Origin: Sphingobium sp. CECT 9361
Lineage (GTDB): Bacteria > Pseudomonadota > Alphaproteobacteria > Sphingomonadales > Sphingomonadaceae
Assembly: GCF_918741285.1 (NCBI RefSeq)
Contig: NZ_CAKKNC010000002.1
Coordinates: 186,001-250,000 of the forward strand
Direction: 5' to 3'
Length of the DNA stretch: 64,000 nucleotides
Each line of letters starts with the position of its first letter. Positions within the stretch are counted from its first letter, which is position 1. Under the pieces are notes generated by a model, which saw only the letters and a list, made by a program, of their open reading frames with translations, was not told the DNA's origin and searched no databases. Positions 37,410-46,949 of the stretch are shown here, piece after piece. The position numbers and the translations under genes are program-made.

Positions 37410-38257
37410 GGCCGATGCACACCCTCTATCGCCCAGTGTTCCGGCAATGGCGGTAGCGGAGTGCCTTCTCCCTTTGCAAGAGCCTCGATGGCTTCGGCCA
37501 CCCACGGGCCCATTGTCTGCATCACAGGCTTATGCGCCCAGTTTGCGATTGCTATGGCCGTCGCCGGTCCACCGCTGCTTTTTAGAAGAACGGCAGCACT
37601 GCTTGGCGCAACGATCCGGTCTTCGGCACCCTGCAGGATAAGGAGTGGCGCAGTAACGCAATGCGCCGTGCGACGATTGTCCCATTGGTCGGGCAAAAAT
37701 GACCGCAGGAGCGGCGGGGCGGCTTCGCGGATATCCGAGAACGCGCTGATTGCGATGACGCCTGCCGCGTGCCCGTCCGTGCAGGCCGCCTGTAATGCCA
37801 CTGCGGCGCCTAAAGAATGTCCCACGAACCATAAGCGCGCATCTGGCCCGGCAAGCTGCCGCGCCTTTGCGACAAAGGCAGTCGCGTCTGTCAGTAGTCC
37901 TTCGCGCGAAGGATGGCCGGGATTGCCGCCGAAGCCGCGATAAGACGCCACGAGTACGGCATCGCCCCCCGCTGCAAGATACTGCGCATATTTTGCGCCT
38001 ACGCCTTGGTGCGCGCCGCGACCGTGGAAAAAGATAAATATATCGCGATCATCCGCGCGGGCGGGTGGCCAGTAGAACCCTTCCAGTATCAAGCCATCGC
38101 GGGTCGAAACGGAGAGCCTCTCCGGCCGGGCTTTGGTCCATTCGGCGATCGCGATAGGTTCGGTGCGCGGTGCATAAAGCGCATTTCGAGCGATGCTGCA
38201 TCCCGAGACGGCCAATAAAGCAGCGGCCAAAGGCACCGCCAAAATACGCGCCTTCAT
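37406..38257 (-). CDS. Alpha/beta hydrolase lipoprotein in the capsule cluster
   Basis: A 283-residue serine hydrolase predicted to be lipidated: the signal peptide ends in LLAVSGCS, a lipobox with Cys20. The hydrolase core shows FIFFHGRGAHQG (oxyanion region), the nucleophile elbow VGHSLGAA, the acid in LQGAEDRIVAP and a late His in NWAHKPVM. It is placed between kdsA (three bases away) and kpsC (4-base overlap), so it is part of the capsule/Kdo transcript. A role in trimming or releasing a surface glycan or lipid is an inference; homologues are often annotated only as hydrolases. Confidence 0.85.
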   Translation of the reverse strand: MKARILAVPLAAALLAVSGCSIARNALYAPRTEPIAIAEWTKARPERLSVSTRDGLILEGFYWPPARADDRDIFIFFHGRGAHQGVGAKYAQYLAAGGDAVLVASYRGFGGNPGHPSREGLLTDATAFVAKARQLAGPDARLWFVGHSLGAAVALQAACTDGHAAGVIAISAFSDIREAAPPLLRSFLPDQWDNRRTAHCVTAPLLILQGAEDRIVAPSSAAVLLKSSGGPATAIAIANWAHKPVMQTMGPWVAEAIEALAKGEGTPLPPLPEHWAIEGVHRP

Positions 38258-38260
38258 CTT

Positions 38261-39094
38261 TCAGCTCACGGAGCGGGGAACCCGCGACAAAGCAAGCAGA
38301 TCGCTAAGCAACGCCTCCGCCTTGTCCAGTGGCCAGGCATTGGGCCCGTCTGAAAGCGCATTTTCCGGATTTGGATGCGTTTCCATGAAAAGCCCATTTA
38401 TACCAGCAGCAACCGCTGCGCGCGCCAGCAGTGGCACAAACTCCCGGTCGCCACCCGACCGGTCGCCCAGTCCGCCGGGCCTTTGTACGGAATGGGTGGC
38501 ATCGAACACGACCGGACAACCCGTTTGCGCCATCGTAGCAAGGCCACGCATATCCACGACCAGATTATTGTAGCCAAAGGTGGTGCCGCGCTCACACACT
38601 GCGATGCAATCGGTATCGAGACCGGCGCGGGCAGCAGCAGCGCGCCCCTTTGCGACGACCTGCGTCATGTCGCTGGGCGCCATGAACTGGGCTTTCTTGA
38701 TGTTCACGGGCTTCCCGGTCGACGATGCCGCTTCTATCAGATCTGTCTGGCGAGCAAGAAACGCCGGGGTTTGGAGCATGTCGACCGCATCAGCGGCAGC
38801 GCGGCATTGTTCGGGGGTGTGGATGTCGGTCAGGACCGGCAGGCCGGTTTCTGTGCGAACCTTTTCCAATATCCGCAGGCCTTCGTCCATTCCCGGCCCA
38901 CGAAAGGTCGCGCCGGAGGAACGGTTGGCTTTGTCGAAGCTGCTTTTGAAGATCAAAACGATGCCCAGCCGGTCGGCAATCGCGCGCAACGTTTCCGCAA
39001 CGGACAGAACAAGACCTTCGGACTCGATTACGCAGGGGCCAGCAATGACGAACAAAGGCGCGTCACCGCCTATCGATTTTCCCGCAATCTTCAT
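38261..39094 (-). CDS. kdsA: 3-deoxy-8-phosphooctulonate synthase
   Basis: Condenses arabinose-5-phosphate with phosphoenolpyruvate to Kdo-8-phosphate. The 277-residue TIM-barrel enzyme shows [54 protein letters not shown] and [13 protein letters not shown]. It sits eight bases after kdsB and three bases before the lipoprotein hydrolase, in a Kdo-capsule operon. Confidence 0.97.
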   Translation of the reverse strand: MKIAGKSIGGDAPLFVIAGPCVIESEGLVLSVAETLRAIADRLGIVLIFKSSFDKANRSSGATFRGPGMDEGLRILEKVRTETGLPVLTDIHTPEQCRAAADAVDMLQTPAFLARQTDLIEAASSTGKPVNIKKAQFMAPSDMTQVVAKGRAAAARAGLDTDCIAVCERGTTFGYNNLVVDMRGLATMAQTGCPVVFDATHSVQRPGGLGDRSGGDREFVPLLARAAVAAGINGLFMETHPNPENALSDGPNAWPLDKAEALLSDLLALSRVPRSVS

Positions 39095-39102
39095 GGATCG
39101 GC

Positions 39103-39903
39103 CTATACTATCCCACGCGCGGACAAGATAGCCTCGATTGGTCCGGTATCCGATGGGTTATTAAGTTCGATGGCGTCCCATTCCGGTGGGTCGGCAACGA
39201 CCACCGCGACAGGGATCCCGTAAAACAGGAACCGCAGTTGCTCCAGCCCTTCAATGGCTTCCAAGTCCGTCGTCGCAAGAGCCGCATAACGCTCCAAAGC
39301 CGAACGGCGATAAGCGTAAAGACCTAGATGCAACAGCACGGGAGGCGAGTCTTCATATGTGCTGCCAACGGCAATGTGCGGCAACACGCGCTTCGAGAAA
39401 TACAGCGCCTCGTTCCTGGCATTGCACACCACTGTCGTGCCGCCCACTCGACCATGTGCCTGATCGTTCAGCAGATGGGCATAGACCGTTGGCGAACAGC
39501 GCACGGCGACTGTAGCGACTTCGCAGTTCGGATGCTCGTGCATATGCGCGATGAGCATAGATACCAGATCGGGCGGGGTAAGCAGCGCATCACCCTGAAA
39601 ATTGACGACAACGTCGACGTCTTCAGGCAGCGAAGGCAGAGCCGCCCCCACACGTTCTGAGCCATTGGCGCATTCCGGCGGCGTCATTGCGATCTGTGCA
39701 CCGCATTCCAACGCTACGTTGGCGATGCGCTCATCGTCGGTCGCGACGAACAGGTGATCTACACCTTGAACGGTACGCGCAGCCTCGATGCTCCGCTGGA
39801 CCAATGGTTTTGAAAGGCCGCTTGCGCCCTTCAACGGCGCCAGAGGTTTTCCCGGAAAGCGCGAAGACGCATATCGCGCAGGAATGATGATCGCCGTAGT
39901 CAT
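39103..39903 (-). CDS. kdsB: 3-deoxy-manno-octulosonate cytidylyltransferase
   Basis: Activates Kdo to CMP-Kdo for transferases such as KpsC/KpsS. The 266-residue product begins [20 protein letters not shown] and has [16 protein letters not shown], the DALL segment replacing the usual DEP/EPLI motif found in many KdsB proteins. [16 protein letters not shown] is also typical. Capsule-type KpsU enzymes and housekeeping KdsB are close relatives, and the position next to kpsC suggests use in capsule linker synthesis. Confidence 0.92.
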   Translation of the reverse strand: MTTAIIIPARYASSRFPGKPLAPLKGASGLSKPLVQRSIEAARTVQGVDHLFVATDDERIANVALECGAQIAMTPPECANGSERVGAALPSLPEDVDVVVNFQGDALLTPPDLVSMLIAHMHEHPNCEVATVAVRCSPTVYAHLLNDQAHGRVGGTTVVCNARNEALYFSKRVLPHIAVGSTYEDSPPVLLHLGLYAYRRSALERYAALATTDLEAIEGLEQLRFLFYGIPVAVVVADPPEWDAIELNNPSDTGPIEAILSARGIV

Positions 39904-39931
39904 GGGAATGTTCTGAATCGCTGAGAAGCGG

Positions 39932-40900
39932 TCAGAGGCTCATTGCCATGCTGTGGATATGGAGCAACCCCAGAGGCTGCCGGGGGTTTTCGCTGCTCAT
40001 CACGAACACCACCGTAATGGCGGCCTCAGACAACAGCGTCAGTGCATCTTCGATCGGCGTGCCGCTCGGCACCGTGATCGGATTGCGCGTCATCACATCG
40101 CCTGCCGTCGCAATCAACATCTGATCGAATGACCGCCGCAAATCGCCATCGGTAATGATGCCGATAAGATTGCCATCGTCGTCGACGACCCCCGCCGCGC
40201 CTTTGCCGGTCGATGTCATTTCCAGCACGACGTCGCGCATCCCTGTCGTGGGGCGGACGAGCGGAAGCGGGTCTTCACTACGGAGCAGGGTGTCCACTGG
40301 CATCAGCTTCCACCCGATGTTTCCGCCGGGGTGGAGCCGCATCAGGTCCGTTCGCGACGTCCCGCGCATCTCCATCACAGCGATCGCCAACGCATCGCCC
40401 AACGCAAGCATCATTGTAGTGGATGTTGTGGGGGCTATTTTGACGGGGCAGGCTTCCGCCATTCGCGGCAGGCAAATGGCTACAGTGGATTGGCGCACTA
40501 TCGGCGAGTCTGCCTTGGACGCCATTGCAACGATTGGAATCCCGATCTGTCGCGCATGGCCAACGATGGCGCGTAGCTCAACGGTCGCGCCTGAGTTCGA
40601 CAGAACAACGAGGCTATCGACCGATTTGAGCATCCCCAGATCGCCGTGCGAAGCTTCGGCGGGGTGAACGAAGAAAGCCGGTGTTCCTGTCGAGGCCAAT
40701 GTCGCAGCTATCTTTCGCGCGATGTGGCCTGATTTGCCGATGCCGGTAACGATTACGCGTCCAGCGGTGGCGGCAACGATCCGGACGGCAGCTGAGAAAT
40801 TCTCATCCAGAGCCACGCTCAAGGCATTCAAGCCAGATGCTTCTTGCTCTATGACGCGCCGTCCACTTTCGATGGATGAAATCCGAGTGGCTATGTTCAT
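39932..40900 (-). CDS. kdsD: Arabinose-5-phosphate isomerase, KpsF/KdsD type
   Basis: Converts ribulose-5-phosphate to arabinose-5-phosphate, the first step of Kdo synthesis. A SIS domain (about residues 40-170, with VTGIGKSGHIARKIAATLAS and HPAEASHGDLGM) is followed by two CBS domains (about 205-320, DGDLRRSFDQ and VMTRNPITV). The ATG at 40900 has AGGGAC eight bases upstream; a GTG at 40918 would add six residues. First gene of the - strand run kdsD-kdsB-kdsA-hydrolase-kpsC-kpsS-GT. Confidence 0.93.
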   Translation of the reverse strand: MNIATRISSIESGRRVIEQEASGLNALSVALDENFSAAVRIVAATAGRVIVTGIGKSGHIARKIAATLASTGTPAFFVHPAEASHGDLGMLKSVDSLVVLSNSGATVELRAIVGHARQIGIPIVAMASKADSPIVRQSTVAICLPRMAEACPVKIAPTTSTTMMLALGDALAIAVMEMRGTSRTDLMRLHPGGNIGWKLMPVDTLLRSEDPLPLVRPTTGMRDVVLEMTSTGKGAAGVVDDDGNLIGIITDGDLRRSFDQMLIATAGDVMTRNPITVPSGTPIEDALTLLSEAAITVVFVMSSENPRQPLGLLHIHSMAMSL

Positions 40901-41069
40901 ACGCGGGTGTCCCTGCACAAATCACTTTATGTTTTACAATCCCGCCCCGCCCGCGTTTGTAGTTTAGGAAGCCGGTATTGCAAGCACGTTTTCGCGCTGC
41001 ACAATTTTGTTAACTATAACGAGTAAGTAAATATGCTGTTATGACAATCGCTTGATTAGCGGGATGCTA
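40901..41069. promoter_or_regulatory. AT-rich upstream region of the Kdo/capsule operon
   Basis: About 170 bases between the kdsD start and the end of the PhyH gene, noticeably AT-rich between about 40985 and 41050. It is the likely promoter region for the - strand capsule run; no specific operator was recognised. Confidence 0.4.
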
Positions 41070-42104
41070 TCAACCATCCGATGGCCGCTTTACGCCGACG
41101 TCGGTCCAAGGCTGGCCAATCCAGCGGGCCAGTCGATCGCGGGCCAGCCACATTAACGAGATACGCCGAAACGCAATTCCCGGGAGCGATAGCGGGTCAA
41201 GGCCCGTCCACGGGATAAACGGATTGCGCCGTGCATATGCCCATATCTCCACCCGCGTCGTGGGTCGCACGGAAGCGCCGCGGGCATGAAAACCACATGT
41301 GTCCGCAACCACCAGCGTATTTGCTTTGACCGCAAGTTTGACCGGCTCCGGAAGCCCCATTGCGCGCAGTTCATCCCGATCGACGCGCATCGATCCGCGC
41401 GCGGAAAGATGATCCACGCCTTCGGGCGCTATCATGCTGCGCGCTTTCTCCCATGCCAGACGCTGCTGGGTCAGGCGATGGGAGCCGGGAACATATGTGA
41501 ATGGGCCTTCGTCCTCCGCAACGTCAGTCAGAAAGAACCAGGCTTTCATCGTGGGATGGAAGGTATCCGCGTGCAGCAGTTCCTGCGGATCTGGCGGAGC
41601 TTCCGCGCGATGCGAGAGGATGGTCTGAATATAATATAGCGGTTCGCTGGCATAGCTTGCCACATATTGCATCAACCCGTGCCAGCGAGGCGTTGTAAAG
41701 AGCTTGGCCAAGCCTGGCACCTCACGCATCAGCTTTGCATCGATCGCGATACGCCGGGTGATCGTGTCGCCCTGCAACATCTCCCGCGCAGGATATGCGC
41801 GGTCCAGCAATGTGGACCGTAATGTCTCGAACTGCGCGGGGCCAAGGAAATTGGGGATAGCAACGTAACCGAGTGCATCGAACTGAATGCGATCTTCCGC
41901 CGAAACCCCTCGCGCAAGCTTACGGCGTCGATAGGCTGCTGCCCGGTGAGCAAGCGCCATTCGCTTCACATGCAACCCATAGCCGTTCAAGCGCTTCGAT
42001 CCGATGAACGGATTGTCCTTGAACGATTTGGCCCCTGTCGCAAGCTGGAGAAGGTGCCATGGGCTTGCTGTTATCGAGCGAAGAGAGGTGCGCATCAATG
42101 CCAT
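41070..42104 (-). CDS. Phytanoyl-CoA dioxygenase (PhyH) family protein
   Basis: A 344-residue Fe(II)/2-oxoglutarate oxygenase of the PhyH fold. The metal triad can be read as His and Asp in LLHADTFHPTMKAW and a distal His in CGFHARGA, with GPFTYVPGSHRLT between them. The N-terminal 60 residues are basic and not part of the core. Such enzymes hydroxylate lipids or small metabolites; in a polysaccharide region, modification of a lipid or sugar substituent is possible but not shown. It is divergent from the initiating transferase gene at 42288. Confidence 0.82.
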   Translation of the reverse strand: MALMRTSLRSITASPWHLLQLATGAKSFKDNPFIGSKRLNGYGLHVKRMALAHRAAAYRRRKLARGVSAEDRIQFDALGYVAIPNFLGPAQFETLRSTLLDRAYPAREMLQGDTITRRIAIDAKLMREVPGLAKLFTTPRWHGLMQYVASYASEPLYYIQTILSHRAEAPPDPQELLHADTFHPTMKAWFFLTDVAEDEGPFTYVPGSHRLTQQRLAWEKARSMIAPEGVDHLSARGSMRVDRDELRAMGLPEPVKLAVKANTLVVADTCGFHARGASVRPTTRVEIWAYARRNPFIPWTGLDPLSLPGIAFRRISLMWLARDRLARWIGQPWTDVGVKRPSDG

Positions 42105-42287
42105 CGTGACAGATGCAATGCCGCTGGCTCGTCGCGGAGTAAAGATGTGTTACGAATTCTTTCTCGGAAGTGGATGTTGTTTGTGTTCGGAAGCCGCTTC
42201 TGTTCCGGAACAATTATCAGCGATATTCCGATACGCCGATAATAGTGCTACGAGCCTGCTCGGCATGATGATTTTAGGGAAGTTCAG
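42105..42287. promoter_or_regulatory. Divergent region between PhyH gene and exopolysaccharide operon
   Basis: 183 bases between genes pointing away from each other, with AGGGAAG (42276 onward) as the ribosome binding site of the + strand gene. Promoters are expected, but no clear motif was identified. Confidence 0.35.
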
Positions 42288-43673
42288 GTGAATGCACCTG
42301 TCCATCAGATGATAACGCAACAGCGTGGCCCGACACTTTCGGCGTTGCGTGTGCGATTGTATCTGATCAGCTTGATCGCGGACATCGCCATTTTGTTCGC
42401 TGCGTTTGCGCTCGCCAACCTGCTCGTCATTGGCGAGTTCGTAGGCGAGCCTGCAAAGCCGCACGGCCTGGTCATGTTCGCCATGATCGCCCCGGTCTAT
42501 GCCTTGCTGGCTGTGCAGGCGGGCGTATATGGGGTGCGCAGTCTGGCGACGCCGCGCGCTACCGCCATGCGTGCCTGTTGGGCGCTGATGCAGGCAATCA
42601 TGCTGATGCTCGTGATCATATACTTCGGGAAGATCGCCGAGCAGCTTTCGCGCCTGACCTTTCTCGTCGGCGTCGGTTTCAGCATGGCTGGGCTTGTCGC
42701 GCTACGGCCTATTCTGGCGCGGGTTGTCCCTGCGCTGATAGGGGAAATGCCTGCGGTCGCAGTTATGATCGTGGATGGCGTCCCATTTTCTCCTATTACG
42801 CAAACCAGCGTGTTGGATGCCTCACAACTGGGCATAGATCCTGCGCGCCACGACGCCGAGATGGCAGCTCGCCTTGCCGCAGCGGTTGGTCATGCCGAAC
42901 GGGTTATCGTCGCTTGTCCAAGCGCGCGTATCAACGATTGGTCGATAGCCTTGAAATCGCTTGAGGCGCGTGGCGAAATTCTTGTGCCCGAGTTGATGCG
43001 TTTCGCACCGGCCAAGCTTGACGAATATGAGCGGCATCCGACATTGGTCGTGGCGGGCGGCCCACTGCAATATCGTGACCGCATCATCAAGCGCCTGTTC
43101 GATATGATCGTCGCGAGCGCGGGCACTGTCCTGCTGTCCCCTATTTTTATTGCCGTGGCTATCGCCATCAAGCTGACCAGTCCCGGTCCAGTGCTGTTTC
43201 GTCAGCCGCGGCTCGGGCGAGATGCACGGCTTTTTTCGATCTACAAGTTCCGGACGATGCGGGCCGACATGACGGACCATGCCGCCGCGCAGCTTACCCA
43301 ACGCAGCGATCCGCGTGTCACGCGGATCGGCGGTTTCCTGCGCCGGACCAGCATTGATGAACTGCCGCAGATATTCAATGTCCTGAAAGGCGACATGAGC
43401 ATCGTCGGACCGCGCCCCCATGCCGCTGCGGCCAAGGCAGCCGACAAGCTGTATTGGGAAGTCGACGATCGCTATTGGCAACGGCATTGCATCAAGCCGG
43501 GCATCACCGGCTTGGCGCAAGTGCGCGGCCATCGCGGCGCGACCAATGTGCATCAGGATCTGATCGATCGGCTGCAATCCGATCTGGAATATGTGACCAA
43601 CTGGTCGATCTGGCGCGATATCCGCATCGTGCTGGCGACGTTGCGTGTGCTGGTCCACGACAAGGCATACTGA
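42288..43673 (+). CDS. Polyprenyl glycosyl-phosphotransferase (exopolysaccharide initiating enzyme)
   Basis: A 461-residue membrane protein that transfers a sugar-1-phosphate to undecaprenyl phosphate, starting repeat-unit assembly. The N-terminal half has about four transmembrane helices and a nucleotide-binding-like soluble part. The C-terminal catalytic domain shows [16 protein letters not shown], the membrane helix, [40 protein letters not shown] and [10 protein letters not shown]. Start GTG at 42288 with AGGGAAG upstream. The family is WcaJ/GumD-like, and sphingan producers use relatives (SpsB/GelB) for glucose; the sugar here is unproven. Confidence 0.92.
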   Translation: MNAPVHQMITQQRGPTLSALRVRLYLISLIADIAILFAAFALANLLVIGEFVGEPAKPHGLVMFAMIAPVYALLAVQAGVYGVRSLATPRATAMRACWALMQAIMLMLVIIYFGKIAEQLSRLTFLVGVGFSMAGLVALRPILARVVPALIGEMPAVAVMIVDGVPFSPITQTSVLDASQLGIDPARHDAEMAARLAAAVGHAERVIVACPSARINDWSIALKSLEARGEILVPELMRFAPAKLDEYERHPTLVVAGGPLQYRDRIIKRLFDMIVASAGTVLLSPIFIAVAIAIKLTSPGPVLFRQPRLGRDARLFSIYKFRTMRADMTDHAAAQLTQRSDPRVTRIGGFLRRTSIDELPQIFNVLKGDMSIVGPRPHAAAAKAADKLYWEVDDRYWQRHCIKPGITGLAQVRGHRGATNVHQDLIDRLQSDLEYVTNWSIWRDIRIVLATLRVLVHDKAY

Positions 43674-43689
43674 ACTGTCCGGCCACCCC

Positions 43690-45006
43690 ATGTCCATTGT
43701 TGCACGTCTGGAAGGGTCGGCGCGTATCCTCGCACTGGTCAAGCTGGCCAATGTGGCGCTGGCGATGCTGTGGGGCTTTGCCGTCACCTATGTATTTGTC
43801 CGCTTGCTGCCGATTCAGGAATTCCGGGCATTCCTGCTGCTGGTGGCGTTCGGTAATTTTACGGTCTCGGCGGAATTGGGGCTGACGAGCATCGCCTATA
43901 ACCGCCTGCGGCGGCACTGGCTCGCCGCGCGTGGGGAAGGGGAGGCGAGCGATTTCCGGCCGGAGGAACTGGGCGTTCTGGTCGCGCTGCTTGGTGGACT
44001 GACGCTGACCGCGACGCTGGCGATGATCGGCGCGATCCTGCTGGGTATCATCTCGACGCAATACCCATGGCTGTTCGTGCTGTTTTTCCTGACGGCCTGC
44101 CTCAATCTGTTCGCGACGCTCGCCAAGCGTGCGTTGGCTGCGGTGGACCGAAATATGCTCTGGGAAGGGCTGGATATGGCGCGGCGGCTGGTGCTGCTTT
44201 CGCTGTTGGTGGCAACATTGGTGGGCTTGAACCTCACCGTGTCGGTGCTTCTCCAACTATTGGTCAGTTTCAGCGCTATCGGCATGGCTTTGTTGCTGCT
44301 GCATCGTCGGATGGCGCTGCGGGCCGGACACTGGTTTGCGCTTCGCGTGGGGGGAGGACATGTGCGGCGGCATTATCTGGCAGACTTCGGCGCTTCTGCC
44401 GCACTCACGGTTTCTGAGGTCGTGGCCTACAACGCGCCGTATTTCCTGATCGCACTGGCGACGCACGATCCGCGCCCGCTTCTGCTGTTCGATTTCCTGT
44501 TCAAAGTCAGCCGCTCGATCAGCGCACTGGTGCGCGCAATGATCGAGGCGGCGTTGCCGCGCCTGACTTCGGCCTGGTATCGTGGTGATGCTGCGCGGTT
44601 CAGGCAATTGCTACTCCGGGCCGTGATCGCTGGCGGCGGCATGGCGTTGGCCATCGGCATTGCCCTCATCGTCTTCGGCAGGGTGCTGGTGCTTTCCTTG
44701 TTCGATGGAAAGCTGATCGTTGATCGGGTCGATCTGGCCGGTATAGCGCTGCTGTTGCTGGGTCTGAGTATCACATGCGTATCGGTTTATGTGCAGGCGG
44801 CTCTGGGACGGTTCAGATTGCTGCTGCGCCAGTCTTTGCCTTTTCTGGCGGGATCGGTGCTCTCCGTACCGTTGGCCGCACTCGCCGCGCGCAATGGCGT
44901 CTCTTTCACAGAGGCCTTTTCGCTTCTATTGCTTATGACGTTCCTCGGCACCGGGATGCTCCATGCCTTCGCATTGTGCCGTCTTACGCAAAGCGTGAAG
45001 GCATGA
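43690..45006 (+). CDS. Polysaccharide flippase (MOP/Wzx-like)
   Basis: A 438-residue very hydrophobic protein with roughly 12 predicted transmembrane segments, matching the MOP-superfamily oligosaccharide flippases. It begins MSIVARLEGSARILALVKLA, with the first helix VALAMLWGFAVTYVFV. The ATG at 43690 lies 16 bases after the initiating transferase stop; the gene overlaps the next glycosyltransferase by four bases (ATGA). No catalytic motif distinguishes Wzx from related exporters, so the call rests on topology and neighbours. Confidence 0.8.
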   Translation: MSIVARLEGSARILALVKLANVALAMLWGFAVTYVFVRLLPIQEFRAFLLLVAFGNFTVSAELGLTSIAYNRLRRHWLAARGEGEASDFRPEELGVLVALLGGLTLTATLAMIGAILLGIISTQYPWLFVLFFLTACLNLFATLAKRALAAVDRNMLWEGLDMARRLVLLSLLVATLVGLNLTVSVLLQLLVSFSAIGMALLLLHRRMALRAGHWFALRVGGGHVRRHYLADFGASAALTVSEVVAYNAPYFLIALATHDPRPLLLFDFLFKVSRSISALVRAMIEAALPRLTSAWYRGDAARFRQLLLRAVIAGGGMALAIGIALIVFGRVLVLSLFDGKLIVDRVDLAGIALLLLGLSITCVSVYVQAALGRFRLLLRQSLPFLAGSVLSVPLAALAARNGVSFTEAFSLLLLMTFLGTGMLHAFALCRLTQSVKA

Positions 45007-46166
45007 AGATCGCCATGGTCGATCCATCGCTGTTTACCGGGCGCTATGACGACAGCCTGTGTGCGGCATTGGGCGCGGAAGGGCATGACGTTACGCTGCT
45101 TGGACGTCCGCTGAGAACGACCGACGCGATCCTTCCGCAAAACTATCGCTACAGCCCGCGCTACTTCCGCGTCGGTGAAACCGCTCGCCGTTTCGTTGGC
45201 GAGGGCCTCCAGTTCCGCGCAATCAAGGCGGCGGAGTATTTCGCCGATTGTTTGATCGGCGCAAAACCGAGCGCCGATGTCGTGCACTATCAATGGCTAC
45301 CCTTCGCGCCCGCCGACAGACATATCCTGCGTCGCCTAAGCCATACGGGCGTTCCGCTCGTCCACACTGTCCATAATGCCAGCGCCTATCATGGCGACGC
45401 GAATTTGCAGGGCAGAGGCTATGCGGAACTTCTGGACCACTTCGACCGGCTGATCGTTCATGGCCAGACCACGAAGGACGCGCTCGTCAGTAAAGGTGTT
45501 GCGTCCGAACGTATCGCGATCATCCCGCATCCCCCCATGCAGCTTGCGCCTGCGACCGATGCAAGTCGCGCTGCCATGCCGCCACCGCAATCACCCCGCA
45601 TACTCTTCTTCGGCACGATCCGGCCCTATAAAGGCCTCGACCTGCTGATCGAAGCCTGCCTCGCCTTGTGGCGGAAGGGTGCACAATTCGAACTCGCGAT
45701 TGCGGGAAAACCGTTCATGGACATCGCCCCCATGCTGGCCAGCGTCACCGACGCCGGTTTCGCGCAATCGCTCCACACCGACCTTGGCTTCCTGGAAGAA
45801 AGCCGCCTGTCGGCATGGATCGAAAGCGCGGACCTGCTGGTCTTCCCGTATCGGCACATCGATTCCAGCGGTGCATTCCTGTCCGCGCTGCATTGTGGCA
45901 AAGCGATGGTCTGTACCGATACAGGATTATTTTCTTCGCTACGGGACGAGGATGCGGTCGCACTTGTCCCTTGCGAAAACGCGGACGCATTGGCGCAGAG
46001 CCTCTTGCCGATACTCCAGAGCGCTGCCATCAGGCACGAAATGGGCAACCGCGTAGCGGCGCTGGGGCATCGCCTCGGCAATTGGGACAAGGCAGGATCG
46101 GCAACGGTGGACATGTATCAGCAGGCACAGGCGATCGCCGCCCGCGGCGGGAAGGCCAACGCATGA
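45003..46166 (+). CDS. Glycosyltransferase, family 4 type
   Basis: A 387-residue GT-B glycosyltransferase. The N-terminal domain begins MKIAMVDPSLFTGRYDDSLC and has VPLVHTVHNASAYHGD. The donor domain has RILFFGTIRPYKGLDLLIEA, VFPYRHIDSSGAFLSALHCG and KAMVCTDTG, where the usual EX7E motif is replaced by a Ser-rich version. The ATG overlaps the flippase stop; it also overlaps the FkbM gene by four bases. Sugar specificity is unknown. Confidence 0.85.
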   Translation: MKIAMVDPSLFTGRYDDSLCAALGAEGHDVTLLGRPLRTTDAILPQNYRYSPRYFRVGETARRFVGEGLQFRAIKAAEYFADCLIGAKPSADVVHYQWLPFAPADRHILRRLSHTGVPLVHTVHNASAYHGDANLQGRGYAELLDHFDRLIVHGQTTKDALVSKGVASERIAIIPHPPMQLAPATDASRAAMPPPQSPRILFFGTIRPYKGLDLLIEACLALWRKGAQFELAIAGKPFMDIAPMLASVTDAGFAQSLHTDLGFLEESRLSAWIESADLLVFPYRHIDSSGAFLSALHCGKAMVCTDTGLFSSLRDEDAVALVPCENADALAQSLLPILQSAAIRHEMGNRVAALGHRLGNWDKAGSATVDMYQQAQAIAARGGKANA

Positions 46167-46912
46167 GTCCCCGCGTCAAACGTGAACTGCGCGACCGCTG
46201 GCTGGCCCTGCGCCTTTCGCTGCGCGGCCGGGTGCACGAATATCCCGAAGTTTTGCAATTGCGGCGGCTGGTCGCGGCATTCGATATCGACTGTATCATC
46301 GACGTCGGGGCCAATGCCGGTCAGCACGCCACCATGCTACGCCGCGATGTCGGCTTCAAAGGCACAATCCTCTCGTTCGAGCCCAACCCGCAGGTATTTG
46401 CCGCACTGGAACGCAACGCTGCGCGCGATCCGTACTGGCATGCCTTCAACGTCGCCTTGTCGAATACAGACGGCACGGCGCAATTCAATGTGATGGCGGC
46501 CAATCAGTTCAGTTCGCTGGAAGTCCCAGCCGAACGGATGGACCCGATCTTTGTCGAGCGGAACAAGGTCGCCCAGACCGTCGATGTGCAGTGCCAGAGG
46601 CTGGATGGGCTATATCCGCAATTGCAGGCCAAGCATGGCTTCTCCCGCACGCTGCTCAAGATGGATACGCAGGGCCATGACAGCATCGTCTGCGAAGGGG
46701 CGGGCAATCTGCTGAGCGACATGATCGCTATCCAGACTGAGTTGGCGATCCAGCCGCTCTATCGCGGAGGGAAAGGCTATCGCGACATGATAGACCTTAT
46801 GGATGCGCAGGGTTTTGCCCCCAGCGCGTTCTTTGCGAATAATAAGGGGCATTTCCCCTGCTTGATCGAAATGGATGGGCTCTTCGTCAATCGCGAGGCG
46901 TTGAAGGGGTAG
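46163..46912 (+). CDS. FkbM family methyltransferase
   Basis: A 249-residue SAM-dependent methyltransferase. Motif I is CIIDVGANAGQHATMLRR, followed by ILSFEPNPQVFAALERNA (acidic loop binding the ribose) and LLKMDTQGHDSIVCEGA. FkbM enzymes O-methylate sugars and are common in exopolysaccharide clusters. It is the last gene of the + strand operon and would decorate the repeat unit. Confidence 0.9.
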   Translation: MSPRVKRELRDRWLALRLSLRGRVHEYPEVLQLRRLVAAFDIDCIIDVGANAGQHATMLRRDVGFKGTILSFEPNPQVFAALERNAARDPYWHAFNVALSNTDGTAQFNVMAANQFSSLEVPAERMDPIFVERNKVAQTVDVQCQRLDGLYPQLQAKHGFSRTLLKMDTQGHDSIVCEGAGNLLSDMIAIQTELAIQPLYRGGKGYRDMIDLMDAQGFAPSAFFANNKGHFPCLIEMDGLFVNREALKG

Positions 46913-46949
46913 CCCCTAAAGCGCTCCAATCCGCCCATATTCGCAGGGC

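Noticed and set aside
42578..42964. Short frames inside the initiating transferase gene
   Set aside because: Overlap a well-supported enzyme in another frame and have no independent start signals.
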